Notes: generated from the letters alone by a model not told the origin. A stretch of 64,000 nt of DNA from Verrucomicrobiaceae bacterium (GCA_947466075.1 CANIBP010000002.1:62001-126000); one strand, 5' to 3'. Shown: positions 54,057 through 62,976, counted from the stretch's first letter. Numbers and translations are program-made.

Positions 54057-54647
54057 TCACGGCTCCGCCACCGGATCCTTGCACACAAAAATCCCCATCA
54101 CCGCACCGCCGATGATCCATGCGATCACATGATCTGCGATGTTCACGATGGTGTCCCGCGCTGGCTGCTCCATCCAGATCCACATTGGCAGGTCGCTCGT
54201 CAGCCCCGCAAACAAACCTGCCGCCGCCACAAACGCCATGCGTGCCGGATAAAACAGTGCTGCCTGACTCAGCAGTGCTGCGATCAACAACGCGCAGATC
54301 AACGTGCGCACAAAACTCAAAACCATGTTCGTCCCCATGCTGATCTCACCTTTGCCAGGGCGAATGATCGCATAGACATAGGGGCCATCCTCCAGCGCTT
54401 TTGCCTGCTTTGCCTCGTGCGCTTTTTTTTCCTCGGGCGCGGCCAGCTTCGAAGTTGGCTCCATCGACGGCAGCACGTAAATGCCATGCCCAGCAGTCAC
54501 GTTCGCCTTGATCGCTTCGGACACCGTTGACTCATCACGAAACTCGCGGAACCCATTCTCATGCCAGCCTAGTACCGTCCACGACAAAGCCTCCCACGCG
54601 AAGACGGCGATGGCGGCGAGAAAAGCTCCGAGAATGATTTTACCCAT
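54057..54647 (-). CDS. Hypothetical integral membrane protein
   Basis: 196 residues from ATG 54647. Membrane segments are visible at the start (IILGAFLAAIAVFAWEALSW) and in the C-terminal half (SFVRTLICALLIAALLSQAAL, MAFVAAAGLFAGLTSDLPMW, VIAWIIGGAVMGIFVC). Between them is a periplasmic-type region with ANVTAGHGIYVLPSMEP. I do not recognise a named family. It is convergent with groEL. Nothing in the sequence points to a substrate. Confidence 0.65.
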   Translation of the reverse strand: MGKIILGAFLAAIAVFAWEALSWTVLGWHENGFREFRDESTVSEAIKANVTAGHGIYVLPSMEPTSKLAAPEEKKAHEAKQAKALEDGPYVYAIIRPGKGEISMGTNMVLSFVRTLICALLIAALLSQAALFYPARMAFVAAAGLFAGLTSDLPMWIWMEQPARDTIVNIADHVIAWIIGGAVMGIFVCKDPVAEP

Positions 54648-54723
54648 GCAGGTTAGTAACGTTGACACTCTAAACGGCAAGCAAGCTTTCTGCCAAATCC
54701 GTCACCTTATAGCTTCTCTCTCC

Positions 54724-55662
54724 TCAGCACACCGGCGTGAGCAATAGCTCACCACGGCTATGCGCCGCGAGATTCTCGACCACAAGACGCGCCATTTCCC
54801 GCCGCGTTTCATACGTCCCACTGCCAATATGCGGCAGCAGCACCGCGTTCTCGCACTGCATCAAGGCATCCGGCACCTGGGGTTCGTGCTCAAACACATC
54901 CAGCCCCGCACCGCGAATCGAACCGCGTTGCAGTGCCGCTATTAGCGCCGCTTCATCGACGACGGAACCACGCGCGATGTTGATTAGCGTGCCCTTGGCT
55001 CCCAGCGCCTCCAGAACCGAAGCGTTGATCAAATGCTTCGTCTTTGCGCCACCCGGACAGGCCACGATCAAAAAATCCACCGCACGCGCCAATTCGATCA
55101 GCGAGTCAAAAAACTCCCAACTCACCTCCTGCTGCGTGCGTCCGTGATAAGCGATGCGCATCCCATGCGCTTCAAGTCGATGCGCAATCGCTTTGCCGAT
55201 GCGCCCGAGGCCGACAATGCCCGCGAGCTTGCCACGCACCGCATGCGCCAGCGGAAAGGCACCTTGCGTCCACGATCCGGCATGCAGAAAGCGATTCGCT
55301 GCGATCAACTGCCGGCTTGTCATCAGCACCAGTGCACTCGCCGTGTCCGCCACGTCTTCCGTGAGCACGTCTGGCGTATTCGTCACGCGAATGCCCTGTG
55401 TTCGACACCAATCCACTGGCACACCATCATAGCCGACGCCAAACACGCTGATGATCTCCAGCTTCGGCAGTTGCTCCAACAACGCCACGGGCGAAACACT
55501 GCCACCCGTCATCACGATGCCGCGAATCTCTGCGCCGACACTCGCCAGCAGCGCTGCTTTGTCCTCCGCATGAAAATAATCATGACAGGCATGCGCCGCA
55601 CGCAGCGGCTCCATCAAAAAATCCGGCAACGGGGCGAGAACGAGAACGGGCATCTTTTCCAT
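54724..55662 (-). CDS. D-isomer-specific 2-hydroxyacid dehydrogenase (glyoxylate/hydroxypyruvate reductase-like)
   Basis: 312 residues. The NAD(P)-binding Rossmann motif is GIVGLGRIGKAIAHRLEAHG, the catalytic Arg region is NIARGSVVDEAALIAAL, the Glu is in LDVFEHEP, and the catalytic His is in LLPHIGSGTYETRREM. All key residues are present. The enzymes interconvert 2-oxoacids and D-2-hydroxyacids; the SGT after the His and the overall length suggest glyoxylate, hydroxypyruvate or gluconate-2 type reductases. Start at ATG 55662; ATG 55653 is an alternative three codons in. It follows the cytochrome lipoprotein gene by 6 bp. Confidence 0.9.
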   Translation of the reverse strand: MEKMPVLVLAPLPDFLMEPLRAAHACHDYFHAEDKAALLASVGAEIRGIVMTGGSVSPVALLEQLPKLEIISVFGVGYDGVPVDWCRTQGIRVTNTPDVLTEDVADTASALVLMTSRQLIAANRFLHAGSWTQGAFPLAHAVRGKLAGIVGLGRIGKAIAHRLEAHGMRIAYHGRTQQEVSWEFFDSLIELARAVDFLIVACPGGAKTKHLINASVLEALGAKGTLINIARGSVVDEAALIAALQRGSIRGAGLDVFEHEPQVPDALMQCENAVLLPHIGSGTYETRREMARLVVENLAAHSRGELLLTPVC

Positions 55663-55668
55663 GATATA

Positions 55669-56091
55669 TTACGAACGCGATTTTTTCCAGTCTTGCGGTG
55701 GCACGAGGCGCACGCCGTCGGGCCATTTCGCGCCCTGTTGAATCCAGTCGTGCAAAACTTGCTGATGCTCACGCTCCAGCCGTTCCGGCGTCGGCGGCAT
55801 CGCCACCGGATTGTTGTGACCCAGCAGCAGTACTTTGTAGAGCAGGCTTTGATGCGGTGAGCCTGGCACTATTACCGGCCCACTGCGTCCACCCTTCATC
55901 GCCAACGCTTTTGTTTCCAGATTCAAGCCCGCGAACTCATAGCTTTGCTGATGGCACTCCAGGCAGCGCGACTCCAACAGCGGCTTCACATCGCTCACAA
56001 AATCCACCGGCTCATCCTTCAGCACGGTCAGGTTCATACATGCCGTTAGACTCACGGCGGTCAGTAAGGTTGCGATCCAGATTCGTTTCAT
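55669..56091 (-). CDS. Planctomycete-type cytochrome c lipoprotein
   Basis: 140 residues from ATG 56091, giving a lipoprotein signal peptide (RIWIATLLTAVSLTAC, lipobox LTAC). The mature protein contains one heme c motif, CLECH, inside FVSDVKPLLESRCLECHQQS, followed by LNLETKALAMKGGRSGPVIVPGSP, the block diagnostic of PSCyt1-type domains common in Planctomycetota and Verrucomicrobiota. It is thought to transfer electrons at the membrane surface, usually with DUF1549/DUF1553 proteins, which are absent here. It lies 42 bp downstream of the globin gene and 6 bp before the dehydrogenase gene. Confidence 0.87.
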   Translation of the reverse strand: MKRIWIATLLTAVSLTACMNLTVLKDEPVDFVSDVKPLLESRCLECHQQSYEFAGLNLETKALAMKGGRSGPVIVPGSPHQSLLYKVLLLGHNNPVAMPPTPERLEREHQQVLHDWIQQGAKWPDGVRLVPPQDWKKSRS

Positions 56092-56133
56092 GCCTTCATC
56101 ATCCTGTGGCATCTCCGCCTGACAAGCAGCGAT

Positions 56134-56514
56134 TCATCCCTCGCGATTCCGCATCATGTCCGCCACCTGCGCAAAGAACGCCCCGATGACAGCACTTTCC
56201 TCCGGCGGAATCACCACCTCCTGCATCGCTTCGCCCATCAACTTCATCCAGCGATCCCGCTCCGCTTCACCAATGGCAAATGGCATGTGCCGCCCACGCA
56301 GACGAGGGTGCCCACGTTCCTCGATGTAGGTTTGCGGCCCACCGAAGCGATACACGATGAAATCCGCCAGCCGCTTCTCCGCTCCTGCCCAGTCATCCAG
56401 TGGATACATCTTCCCGATCACGTCATCCGTCCGCACACGTCGGTAAAACGCCGCCACCATGCTGCGCAGTTTCGTTTCGCCCACTTGAGCGCAGAGAGTC
56501 GAAAGTTCATCCAT
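56134..56514 (-). CDS. Truncated hemoglobin (group II/III-like)
   Basis: 126 residues from ATG 56514; the frame extends 14 codons further without a homologous residue. The B-helix region is MVAAFYRRVRTDD, and the E-helix has RLADFIVYRFGGP. The proximal His is expected in GHPRLRGRHMPFAIGEAERDRW, a strong fit to bacterial truncated hemoglobins. Such proteins bind oxygen or nitric oxide. It heads a possible operon with the cytochrome lipoprotein and hydroxyacid dehydrogenase, and is divergent from msrA across a long inverted repeat. Confidence 0.85.
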   Translation of the reverse strand: MDELSTLCAQVGETKLRSMVAAFYRRVRTDDVIGKMYPLDDWAGAEKRLADFIVYRFGGPQTYIEERGHPRLRGRHMPFAIGEAERDRWMKLMGEAMQEVVIPPEESAVIGAFFAQVADMMRNREG

Positions 56515-56531
56515 GAATGCAGAATAGAGTT

Positions 56532-56613
56532 GGCCGAAAGAGAGAAAAGAGATCAAAAAAGACAGGCTGCATCAGGACTCTGCCTTTTTTCTGCTTTTTT
56601 CTCTCTTTCGGCC
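56532..56613. repeat. Long inverted repeat between globin and msrA genes
   Basis: Left arm 56532-56548 and right arm 56597-56613 are perfect 17-base complements (GGCCGAAAGAGAGAAAA and its reverse complement), with further imperfect A/T pairing inward. The element occupies the divergent promoter region. Because it is purine-rich on one strand and pyrimidine-rich on the other, it could also form unusual DNA structures. Confidence 0.7.
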
Positions 56614-56706
56614 ATTCATCTCCGGTTTCAGGGAATTCTGCCGAAAGTTTTGCCTCTTACACGACGGATGATTGACTCAACTGCCAAACTCGTTCGTATC
56701 CACACC

Positions 56707-57381
56707 ATGAAAACCGCGCTCACCCTTCTCACCACCTTCCTCATGGCCTCTCTCGCCCCCATCGCCTCTGCTGCCGACGCCCCCGCCGCCAAAACTGAAA
56801 CCGCTATCATCGGCGGCGGCTGCTTCTGGTGCGTCGAGGCACAGTATCTTCTCGTCAAAGGCGTCAAGCACGTCACCAGCGGCTACGCCGGCGGCAAAAC
56901 CGAAAATCCCACCTATGAGGACATCTGTACTGGCGACACCGGTCACGCCGAGGTGATCAAAATCGAGTTCGATCCCACTGTCGTCACTTACAAGGAAATC
57001 ATCGACCTCTTCTGGGACGCGCATGACCCGACCAGCGTCACCAAGGAAGACATGATGAAGCACGGCAAGCTCATGCCCAAAGGCACGGCCTATCAAGGCA
57101 ACGACTACGGCACCCAGTACCGTTCCGCCATCTTTTACACGACCGAGGAGCAGCACAAGATCGCCGAAGCCTCCAAAGCCGATGTGCAGAAGAAGTGGAA
57201 AGACCCCATCGCCACCGAGATCGCTCCGCTCAAGAAGTTCTATCCCGCCGAGGACTACCATCAGAACTTCAAAGCCCTCAATCCAAACCAAGGCTACGTC
57301 CGCGCCGTCGTTGATCCCAAGACCGAGAAGTTCAAGCACACCCTCGAAGAAAAAGGCAAGATCAAGCCCGAGGCAAAGTAA
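56707..57381 (+). CDS. msrA: Exported peptide methionine sulfoxide reductase A
   Basis: 224 residues from ATG 56707, opening a signal peptide (TLLTTFLMASLAPIASAA). The catalytic motif GGGCFWCVEAQY carries the active Cys, with EVIKIEFDPTVVTYKEII and WDAHDPTSVTKED typical of MsrA; the Tyr/Glu substrate residues are present in the same blocks. It reduces methionine-S-sulfoxide in periplasmic proteins using thiol donors. Most MsrA proteins are cytosolic; a secretion signal fits a protein-repair role in the envelope. It is divergent from the truncated-hemoglobin gene. Confidence 0.95.
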   Translation: MKTALTLLTTFLMASLAPIASAADAPAAKTETAIIGGGCFWCVEAQYLLVKGVKHVTSGYAGGKTENPTYEDICTGDTGHAEVIKIEFDPTVVTYKEIIDLFWDAHDPTSVTKEDMMKHGKLMPKGTAYQGNDYGTQYRSAIFYTTEEQHKIAEASKADVQKKWKDPIATEIAPLKKFYPAEDYHQNFKALNPNQGYVRAVVDPKTEKFKHTLEEKGKIKPEAK

Positions 57382-57501
57382 CTCGCAAAGCGAAGTGGCC
57401 CACACACTCCGTGTGCGGCATCCGAACTCGTCCCAAGGCGGAGGCAACCCCTCCGCCTTTCTTCTTGCCAAGTGTCGCATGATCTGGCGGAATAACGTCG
57501 C

Positions 57502-58350
57502 ATGAGCAACCCTCGCGTTCTTTCCCGCATCACCATTCTACTTGTCTGTGCTTTGCTCGGCGTAAGCGTCGGAGCCATAATCCAGATCATACGCCTCAGT
57601 AACAGGGGGCCAGAGTTTCGCTCGCTGGCAAAGATTGTGGCCGGAGACTATGCTTCCAGGGACAACATTACATATCAAGAAAACCTCAAACCCCTCTACA
57701 GAGCGATCATCGAAACGCTCGAATCGCCCGAGATGAAACGTCGGGCGCTGGAACGAGTACGGGCGCAGCAGCCCGAGCTCAATGAAGCGGATGTCGAAAT
57801 TCGCGTCGCTCAGGATATGGACAACGCAATGTTATACGCTCTGGCGACGGCCAGTGAGCCCAAGTACGCCCGAACGTATCTCGACGCATTGCTGGATGAG
57901 TTCATCAGCGCAAGGATGAATCAACAGGAGCAGGCCTTCACGCAGCGCCACCAACCGCTAATCACAGAACTAGACGATTGGCAGCACCAGGTTGAGGTCG
58001 CAGAAAAGGAAGTCGCAAAAATACGGTCCGAGGTTGCCGATCCCAAAACCCCCACTCCACCTGGGTGGTTGTCCCGACTCAATGAGGAGAAGGAGGTTCA
58101 ATACCGGGCAGAAGCAGCGCGATCACGGGCATCCGCCAAAGTCGAGCAGGCAAGGCAGGCATTCAAAGCTGAGAGTGATTATATTACAGTCCAGGAACGT
58201 GCGACAATGGCGAGTGAAGACATCGAAGACTGGACGCTACCGATTGCGGTTGGCGTCATCGTTGGTGGCATGGTGGGATCAGTGACTGGTATGCTGATGG
58301 GCTTCGTCTTGGTGCGCCTAACACCTCCACTGCTTCCACCAACCGCTTGA
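57502..58350 (+). CDS. Wzz/GumC-like two-helix membrane protein with coiled-coil domain
   Basis: 282 residues. A membrane helix near the start (ITILLVCALLGVSVGAIIQI) and one near the end (LPIAVGVIVGGMVGSVTGML) flank a long charged helical domain with HQVEVAEKEVAKIRSEV and RASAKVEQARQAFKAESDYI. This topology resembles polysaccharide chain-length determinants (Wzz) and the membrane part of GumC-type proteins, without a recognisable kinase domain. No polysaccharide synthesis genes lie beside it. The next frame starts at 58347 but the real start is probably 58443. GC is lower than that of the neighbours. Confidence 0.55.
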   Translation: MSNPRVLSRITILLVCALLGVSVGAIIQIIRLSNRGPEFRSLAKIVAGDYASRDNITYQENLKPLYRAIIETLESPEMKRRALERVRAQQPELNEADVEIRVAQDMDNAMLYALATASEPKYARTYLDALLDEFISARMNQQEQAFTQRHQPLITELDDWQHQVEVAEKEVAKIRSEVADPKTPTPPGWLSRLNEEKEVQYRAEAARSRASAKVEQARQAFKAESDYITVQERATMASEDIEDWTLPIAVGVIVGGMVGSVTGMLMGFVLVRLTPPLLPPTA

Positions 58351-58442
58351 ACCACATCACTCCGACCAATCCACCTATCGAATTTATCAATTCGCGCACC
58401 TACCTTCACCTCGCACACACTCGCCGCACTCTTTCCTCTCCC

Positions 58443-59774
58443 ATGAACACCTCTCACCAGCGCTGGCTTCTCGAACAACTCCCGCAATGGGAGCGTGATG
58501 GACTCCTCACCGCCGACGCGGCACGCACCTTGCGCGAGTGCAACGCCGTCGATGAATCTCAACCAGGGCTGTCTCAGATCGTGATGGGTTCGCTCGGCGC
58601 GTTGCTGATTGGTTCGGGCTTGATCGCCGTGATTGGTTACAACTGGGATGACTTCTCGCGGCCCGTGCGGCTGCTGTTCGCGTTTCTGCCACTGCTGGCG
58701 ACGCAGATCATTAGTTTCCGCGTGTTGCAGCGTGGCGATGCCGCTGCGGCCTGGGTGCGTGAAACAGCGGCGCTGCTGCAAGCGCTTGCGACGGGCGCGT
58801 GCATTGCGCTTGTCTCGCAAATCTATAATCTCGGCGGTGAATGGCCGGATTTTCTGTTCTGGTGGCTGCTGCTGAGCCTACCGCTGACTTGGGTGCTGCG
58901 CTCGCATGCGGTGGCGATCTTTTATCTTATCGGCATCGCGATATGGAGTGTGGATCAAGTCGGTTACGGCAGACCTTGGAATGACAGCTCGCTCCTTTAT
59001 CCGCTGCTACTGCTCGGTCTGGTGCCTTATTGGCCTGGATGGCCTGCGAAAGCGCCCCTTTCGATTTCGGTGCGCTGGGTGATGACGATCAGCGCCATCT
59101 TTGGCCTTTGCAGCGCTGCCGTTTTCGTGAGCGCCTACCATGAGAACTACTACACCTATCGAGACGAAACGTTCCTCTGGCTTTGGACTCTTACCGCCGC
59201 TGCGCTGGTGCTGTTTCCGCTCAACCAAGTCGGCATTGACGAATCCACGGGCCGTAAACCTCAAGTCGTGCTCGGTTCTTTGTGGCTACTCGGCTACGGT
59301 GTGGCCGCCACGTTTCGCGATGTGAGCGATGACATCCTCAAAGGGGCCTCACATGCCTTGAAGTTGCCTTTGTGCTGGGGACTCCTTGCAGTGCTCCTTG
59401 TGTTTGTGCTCCTGGCCTCAACGCGCAAGCGCTGGGCCGTACTCGCCATCGCATCCATCGCCCTGCTGCCATTGATCTCCTTCCCGTTTGTCGAAGGCAA
59501 AAGTGGTTACTACAGCACCATGCTCTCCTGGCTCGTGACGCTGCATCTTTCCCTCATTGGTCTCACGCTGATCGTGCTCGACTTCCTCGGTAAACGCGGT
59601 GCGCCACGCCTCGGTGCTCTGCTGCTCTCCGTGCTCATCATCGCCCGCATGGCGGACAGTCATTTCTCGCTTCTAGCCAAAGGACTCGCCTTCATCGTCG
59701 TCGGGGTGGCCTTCCTGACCTTCAATTTCTTCATGAGCCGCCGTCATCGCCAACCTGCCCTTCCCATCGCATGA
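58443..59774 (+). CDS. DUF2157 domain-containing multi-pass membrane protein
   Basis: 443 residues from ATG 58443. The DUF2157 N-terminus is LLEQLPQWERDGLLTADAAR, followed by the first membrane helices with GSGLIAVIGYNWDDFSRPVR, a conserved block of the family. About 12 membrane segments follow through the sequence, ending FIVVGVAFLTFNFFMSRRHR. Function is unknown; the family is often encoded with GDYXXLXY proteins, as here, where the stop overlaps the next ATG by 4 bp. The upstream frame from 58347 overlaps the Wzz-like gene and is not preferred. Confidence 0.88.
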   Translation: MNTSHQRWLLEQLPQWERDGLLTADAARTLRECNAVDESQPGLSQIVMGSLGALLIGSGLIAVIGYNWDDFSRPVRLLFAFLPLLATQIISFRVLQRGDAAAAWVRETAALLQALATGACIALVSQIYNLGGEWPDFLFWWLLLSLPLTWVLRSHAVAIFYLIGIAIWSVDQVGYGRPWNDSSLLYPLLLLGLVPYWPGWPAKAPLSISVRWVMTISAIFGLCSAAVFVSAYHENYYTYRDETFLWLWTLTAAALVLFPLNQVGIDESTGRKPQVVLGSLWLLGYGVAATFRDVSDDILKGASHALKLPLCWGLLAVLLVFVLLASTRKRWAVLAIASIALLPLISFPFVEGKSGYYSTMLSWLVTLHLSLIGLTLIVLDFLGKRGAPRLGALLLSVLIIARMADSHFSLLAKGLAFIVVGVAFLTFNFFMSRRHRQPALPIA

Positions 59775-60322
59775 AAACGCTTCCTCTCATCATCTTCGCC
59801 ATCGCCGCAATCGGCCAATGGGCCGCGCCCTTGTCGCAAATCTGGACGCATGAGCAAACACTCACGCAAGGCACACTCATCAAGCTCAAGTGCAGTGCAC
59901 CCGACCCTTACGACCCGTTGCGTGGTCGTTATTTGGCCGTGAGGCCGGAGCAGCGTGAAGTCAGTGTGCCTTCAGAGATGAAACTGGCGAGTGGTGCACC
60001 TGTCTATGCCGCACTGACTACTGGCACGGACGGACTCGCCACAATCTCCAGTCTCTCACTCACACCACCCGCCACCGGTGACTACATTCACTTGAAGACC
60101 GGCTACACCTATCAAAGCAAAGCCAGCATCCAGTGGCCCTTCGAGCGCTTTTACATCAACGAAAAACTCGCCCCTGAGGCCGACAAATGGTTCGCCGAAA
60201 ACATCCGTAGCGACAAAGGCATCATTGCCGAAGTGCGCGTGCTCAAAGGTCGCGCCGTGCTGGCTGATTTGAGTCTCGATGGCAAATCGTTCCGCGAGAT
60301 CCTCAAGGAACGCGTAAAATGA
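59771..60322 (+). CDS. GDYXXLXY-type exported protein
   Basis: 183 residues. An N-terminal hydrophobic signal (IIFAIAAIGQWAAPL) is followed by KLKCSAPDPYDPLRGRYLAV, the family signature for its beta-rich domain (the PYDPLRGRY form of the GDYxxLxY motif). The second block is SIQWPFERFYINEKLAPEAD, also conserved. Proteins with these two blocks are encoded downstream of DUF2157 membrane proteins and probably work with them. The ATGA overlap with the DUF2157 gene implies coupled translation. Biochemical role unknown. Confidence 0.82.
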   Translation: MKTLPLIIFAIAAIGQWAAPLSQIWTHEQTLTQGTLIKLKCSAPDPYDPLRGRYLAVRPEQREVSVPSEMKLASGAPVYAALTTGTDGLATISSLSLTPPATGDYIHLKTGYTYQSKASIQWPFERFYINEKLAPEADKWFAENIRSDKGIIAEVRVLKGRAVLADLSLDGKSFREILKERVK

Positions 60323-60335
60323 CACGATACAGATA

Positions 60336-60398
60336 GCCCACGGAATACACGGAATTGAATCCATCCGTTATCCGTGAGCTTCCGTGTATTCCGTGGGC
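60336..60398. repeat. 19-bp perfect inverted repeat at a convergent gene junction
   Basis: Left arm 60336-60354 and right arm 60380-60398 are perfect complements separated by 25 bases. The core is CACGGAATACACGGAA and its complement. It lies between the convergent GDYXXLXY and Gfo/Idh/MocA genes and could terminate both, but lacks a T-run. Its form suggests a dispersed palindrome. Confidence 0.7.
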
Positions 60399-60421
60399 AA
60401 CGTTCAGCGGTGGATTTGTGT

Positions 60422-61687
60422 TTACACCTTCACATCCCAGCCCTTGCGATAACCCTCACGACCCCAGAGCTTCAGCGCTTCGGCGTTATCGAGGATCTTG
60501 CCGGTTTTCGGATCGCATTTCACCACAGTGTTCGTGCGATAGGCCATGTTGCCGAGGTGGCACATCATCGTGCTCTTCTGGCCTTCGACGATGGGGCTGT
60601 TCAGCTTCGCCTCTCCACGTATCGCATCGAGGAAGTTGCCGATGTGGGCACCATCGCCGCCACCATCGCCTTTGCCTTTGCTGACTTCGACGCCTTTGAG
60701 GTCGTAGTTGATCCATGAATCGCGGGCGATGGCCATGGTGCCGTTGTCGCCATAGAACATGACCTCCGCGAGCGGCTTCTCCGCCGCACGTGGATGCGAA
60801 CTGCTCTGCACCCACTCACAGCCCGCGTGACCGAAATCATAGACCGCTGTGCCGGTATCTGGCGTTTCCTGCGCGTCATCGAAAAAGTAGCGGCCACCAT
60901 TGTACGTCGTGCGCAGCGGATACTCGCCCTTCAGGCCCCAGCGCAGGATGTCCAGCGTGTGGATGCCGTTGTTGCCGAGTTCGCCGTTGCCCCAATGCCA
61001 GAACCAATGCCAGTCGTAGTGCGCCATCTCTCGAAAATCATGCTTCGCATCATCCGGCACCGGGCCTTGCCACAGATTGTAGTCGATGTCCGGCGACGCT
61101 GGCTTTTCGCTCACTTCGATGGATTTGCGCGTGTTGTAGTAAAAGCCACGGCCAAAGCGCACCGGGCCAATGGCGCCGCCGTGCAGCGCCTCGATGGCTT
61201 CCTTCATCCACGTGCGGCGCTGATTGCCCATCTGCACCACGCGGTCATATTTTTTCGAAGCCTCGACGATCATCTCCGCCTCATGCGCATTCTGGCTACC
61301 GGGTTTTTCCACGTACACATGCTTCCCGGCCTGCATGCACAGCAGCGCCGCCGGCGTGTGCCAGAAATTTGGCGTGGCGATGAAGACCGCGTCCAACGTC
61401 TTGTCATCGAGAATGGTGCGGAAGTCCTTCACGCCCACGCATGACACCTTCTGAGTGTCGTTGATGACCTTGAGGCCGCTTTCGAGACGCTTCGGGTCCA
61501 CTTCGGCCACGTAAGCGATTTCCACGTTCGGCAGCTTCAACAACGCCTGCACATGCCCCATGCCACGCCCGAGCGCGACGACGGCGACCTTGAGTTTTTT
61601 CTGTGCGGCATCCGCAGCACGGAGTTTTGGCAAAGCGGAGACTGCGGCGAGCGCGGACGTTTGATGGAAGAATGTGCGGCGATTCAT
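60422..61687 (-). CDS. Gfo/Idh/MocA family oxidoreductase with Tat-like leader
   Basis: 421 residues from ATG 61687. The leader NRRTFFHQTSALAAVSALPK is Tat-like. The dinucleotide-binding segment is KVAVVALGRGMGHVQALLKL, and VYVEKPGSQNAHEAEMIVEA carries the EKP motif. The C-terminal sheet includes GNGELGNNGIHTLDILRWGL, with the catalytic-type His. It belongs to the same family as the 499-residue enzyme at 21011 but is more compact and not a close copy. It acts on an unknown sugar or polyol. Confidence 0.9.
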   Translation of the reverse strand: MNRRTFFHQTSALAAVSALPKLRAADAAQKKLKVAVVALGRGMGHVQALLKLPNVEIAYVAEVDPKRLESGLKVINDTQKVSCVGVKDFRTILDDKTLDAVFIATPNFWHTPAALLCMQAGKHVYVEKPGSQNAHEAEMIVEASKKYDRVVQMGNQRRTWMKEAIEALHGGAIGPVRFGRGFYYNTRKSIEVSEKPASPDIDYNLWQGPVPDDAKHDFREMAHYDWHWFWHWGNGELGNNGIHTLDILRWGLKGEYPLRTTYNGGRYFFDDAQETPDTGTAVYDFGHAGCEWVQSSSHPRAAEKPLAEVMFYGDNGTMAIARDSWINYDLKGVEVSKGKGDGGGDGAHIGNFLDAIRGEAKLNSPIVEGQKSTMMCHLGNMAYRTNTVVKCDPKTGKILDNAEALKLWGREGYRKGWDVKV

Positions 61688-61730
61688 GGTGGTGCAAAGA
61701 ATCGCCATCGAATGGGTCTGTCTTGCACTT

Positions 61731-61843
61731 CATCGTTCGTCCTCGTTCTCGTGCTCCTACTCGTCCTCGATTCTTCGGCTCCGCCATCACCCATCGCACC
61801 CGATTTGATCGAGGACGAGCACGAGAACGAGTAGGAGGACGAT
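61731..61843. repeat. Inverted repeat of GA/GC-rich short units
   Basis: The arms at about 61731-61772 and 61807-61843 are imperfect inverted copies built from short units such as CTCGTTCTCGTGCTC and GAGGACGAGCACGAG. They lie in the divergent region between the Gfo/Idh/MocA gene and bioB. This repeat type looks dispersed. Confidence 0.6.
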
Positions 61844-61899
61844 TCTGAGAGCACTTTTCCCGTGCATCTTTGCCATTTGCGCCAACAATCCCACGCCCT

Positions 61900-62931
61900 A
61901 TGACCTTCGCCGAACTTCACCGCATTTATCACCAGCCCTTCTTCAACCTCCTCAAGCAGGCCCGCGCTGTGCATGACGAGCATTGGACGGACAACTCGGT
62001 CCAGCTCTGCACCCTGCTCAGCATCAAGACCGGTGGTTGCAGCGAAGACTGCGGCTACTGCGCGCAGAGCGCCCGCTACACCACCAGCGTGCAGGCGGAG
62101 AAGCTCATGCCGAAGGAGCAGGTCATGGAGCGCGCCCTCGCCGCACGTGCGAATGGCTCCACCCGCTTCTGCATGGGCGCTGCTTGGAAAGGCGTGCGCA
62201 AAGGCACTCAAAAATTCGACCAGGTACTCGACATCGTGCGCGACGTTTCCAAGCTCGGCATGGAAGTCTGCGTCACCCTCGGCGAACTCGGCGCGGACGA
62301 AGCCGCCGATCTCAAGCAAGCCGGCGTCACCGCCTACAACCACAACGTGGACACCTCCCCTGAGAATTACCCGAACATCGTCAGCACCCACACCTTTGAA
62401 GACCGCCTGCGCACCATCCGCCACGCGCAAGATGCCGGCATGTCCGTCTGCTGCGGCGGCATCCTCGGCCTCGGCGAGACCATCGACGACCGCCTGAAAA
62501 TGCTGGAGGTCATCTCCAACTTCAATCCGCAGCCCGAAAGCATCCCGATCAACGCCCTCATGCCCATCAAAGGCACCCCGATGGGCGACAACGAGGTCAT
62601 TGATGCCTTCGCCTTCGTCCGCATGATCGCCGTCACGCGCATCGCCGTGCCGAAGGCCAAAGTGCGCCTCAGTGCCGGTCGCACCAATCTCAGCCGCGAA
62701 GCCCAGGCCCTCGCCTACTTCGCCGGTGCCAACTCCATCTTCTACGGCGACAAACTCCTCACCACTGCCAATCCCCGCGCCAACGAGGACATGAAACTCC
62801 TCCGCGAACTCGGCCTCGCTCCTCTGGAGCCGAATCCAGCGATGGAAGCCCCTGAGTCCATGGACGGCGTGCCGCTGAGCCCCTGCTGTGACCATTCCTG
62901 CGAGAAGGAAAAGGCGAGTGCTTGCTGCTAG
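61900..62931 (+). CDS. bioB: Biotin synthase
   Basis: 343 residues from ATG 61900. The radical-SAM motif C-x3-C-x2-C is TGGCSEDCGYCAQS (C47, C51, C54), and the second cluster ligands lie in TRFCMGAAW, MEVCVTLGEL and VRLSAGRTNLSRE (Arg). NHNVDTSPENYPNIVSTHTF is the conserved substrate region. It inserts sulfur into dethiobiotin. The C-terminus has an extra Cys-rich tail (CCDHSCEKEKASACC). No other bio genes are adjacent. The gene is preceded by a repeat element that may affect its promoter. Confidence 0.97.
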   Translation: MTFAELHRIYHQPFFNLLKQARAVHDEHWTDNSVQLCTLLSIKTGGCSEDCGYCAQSARYTTSVQAEKLMPKEQVMERALAARANGSTRFCMGAAWKGVRKGTQKFDQVLDIVRDVSKLGMEVCVTLGELGADEAADLKQAGVTAYNHNVDTSPENYPNIVSTHTFEDRLRTIRHAQDAGMSVCCGGILGLGETIDDRLKMLEVISNFNPQPESIPINALMPIKGTPMGDNEVIDAFAFVRMIAVTRIAVPKAKVRLSAGRTNLSREAQALAYFAGANSIFYGDKLLTTANPRANEDMKLLRELGLAPLEPNPAMEAPESMDGVPLSPCCDHSCEKEKASACC

Positions 62932-62976
62932 CGAAACCAAATTGAGATTTCGCACGGGTTTGATCTGATAATCATC

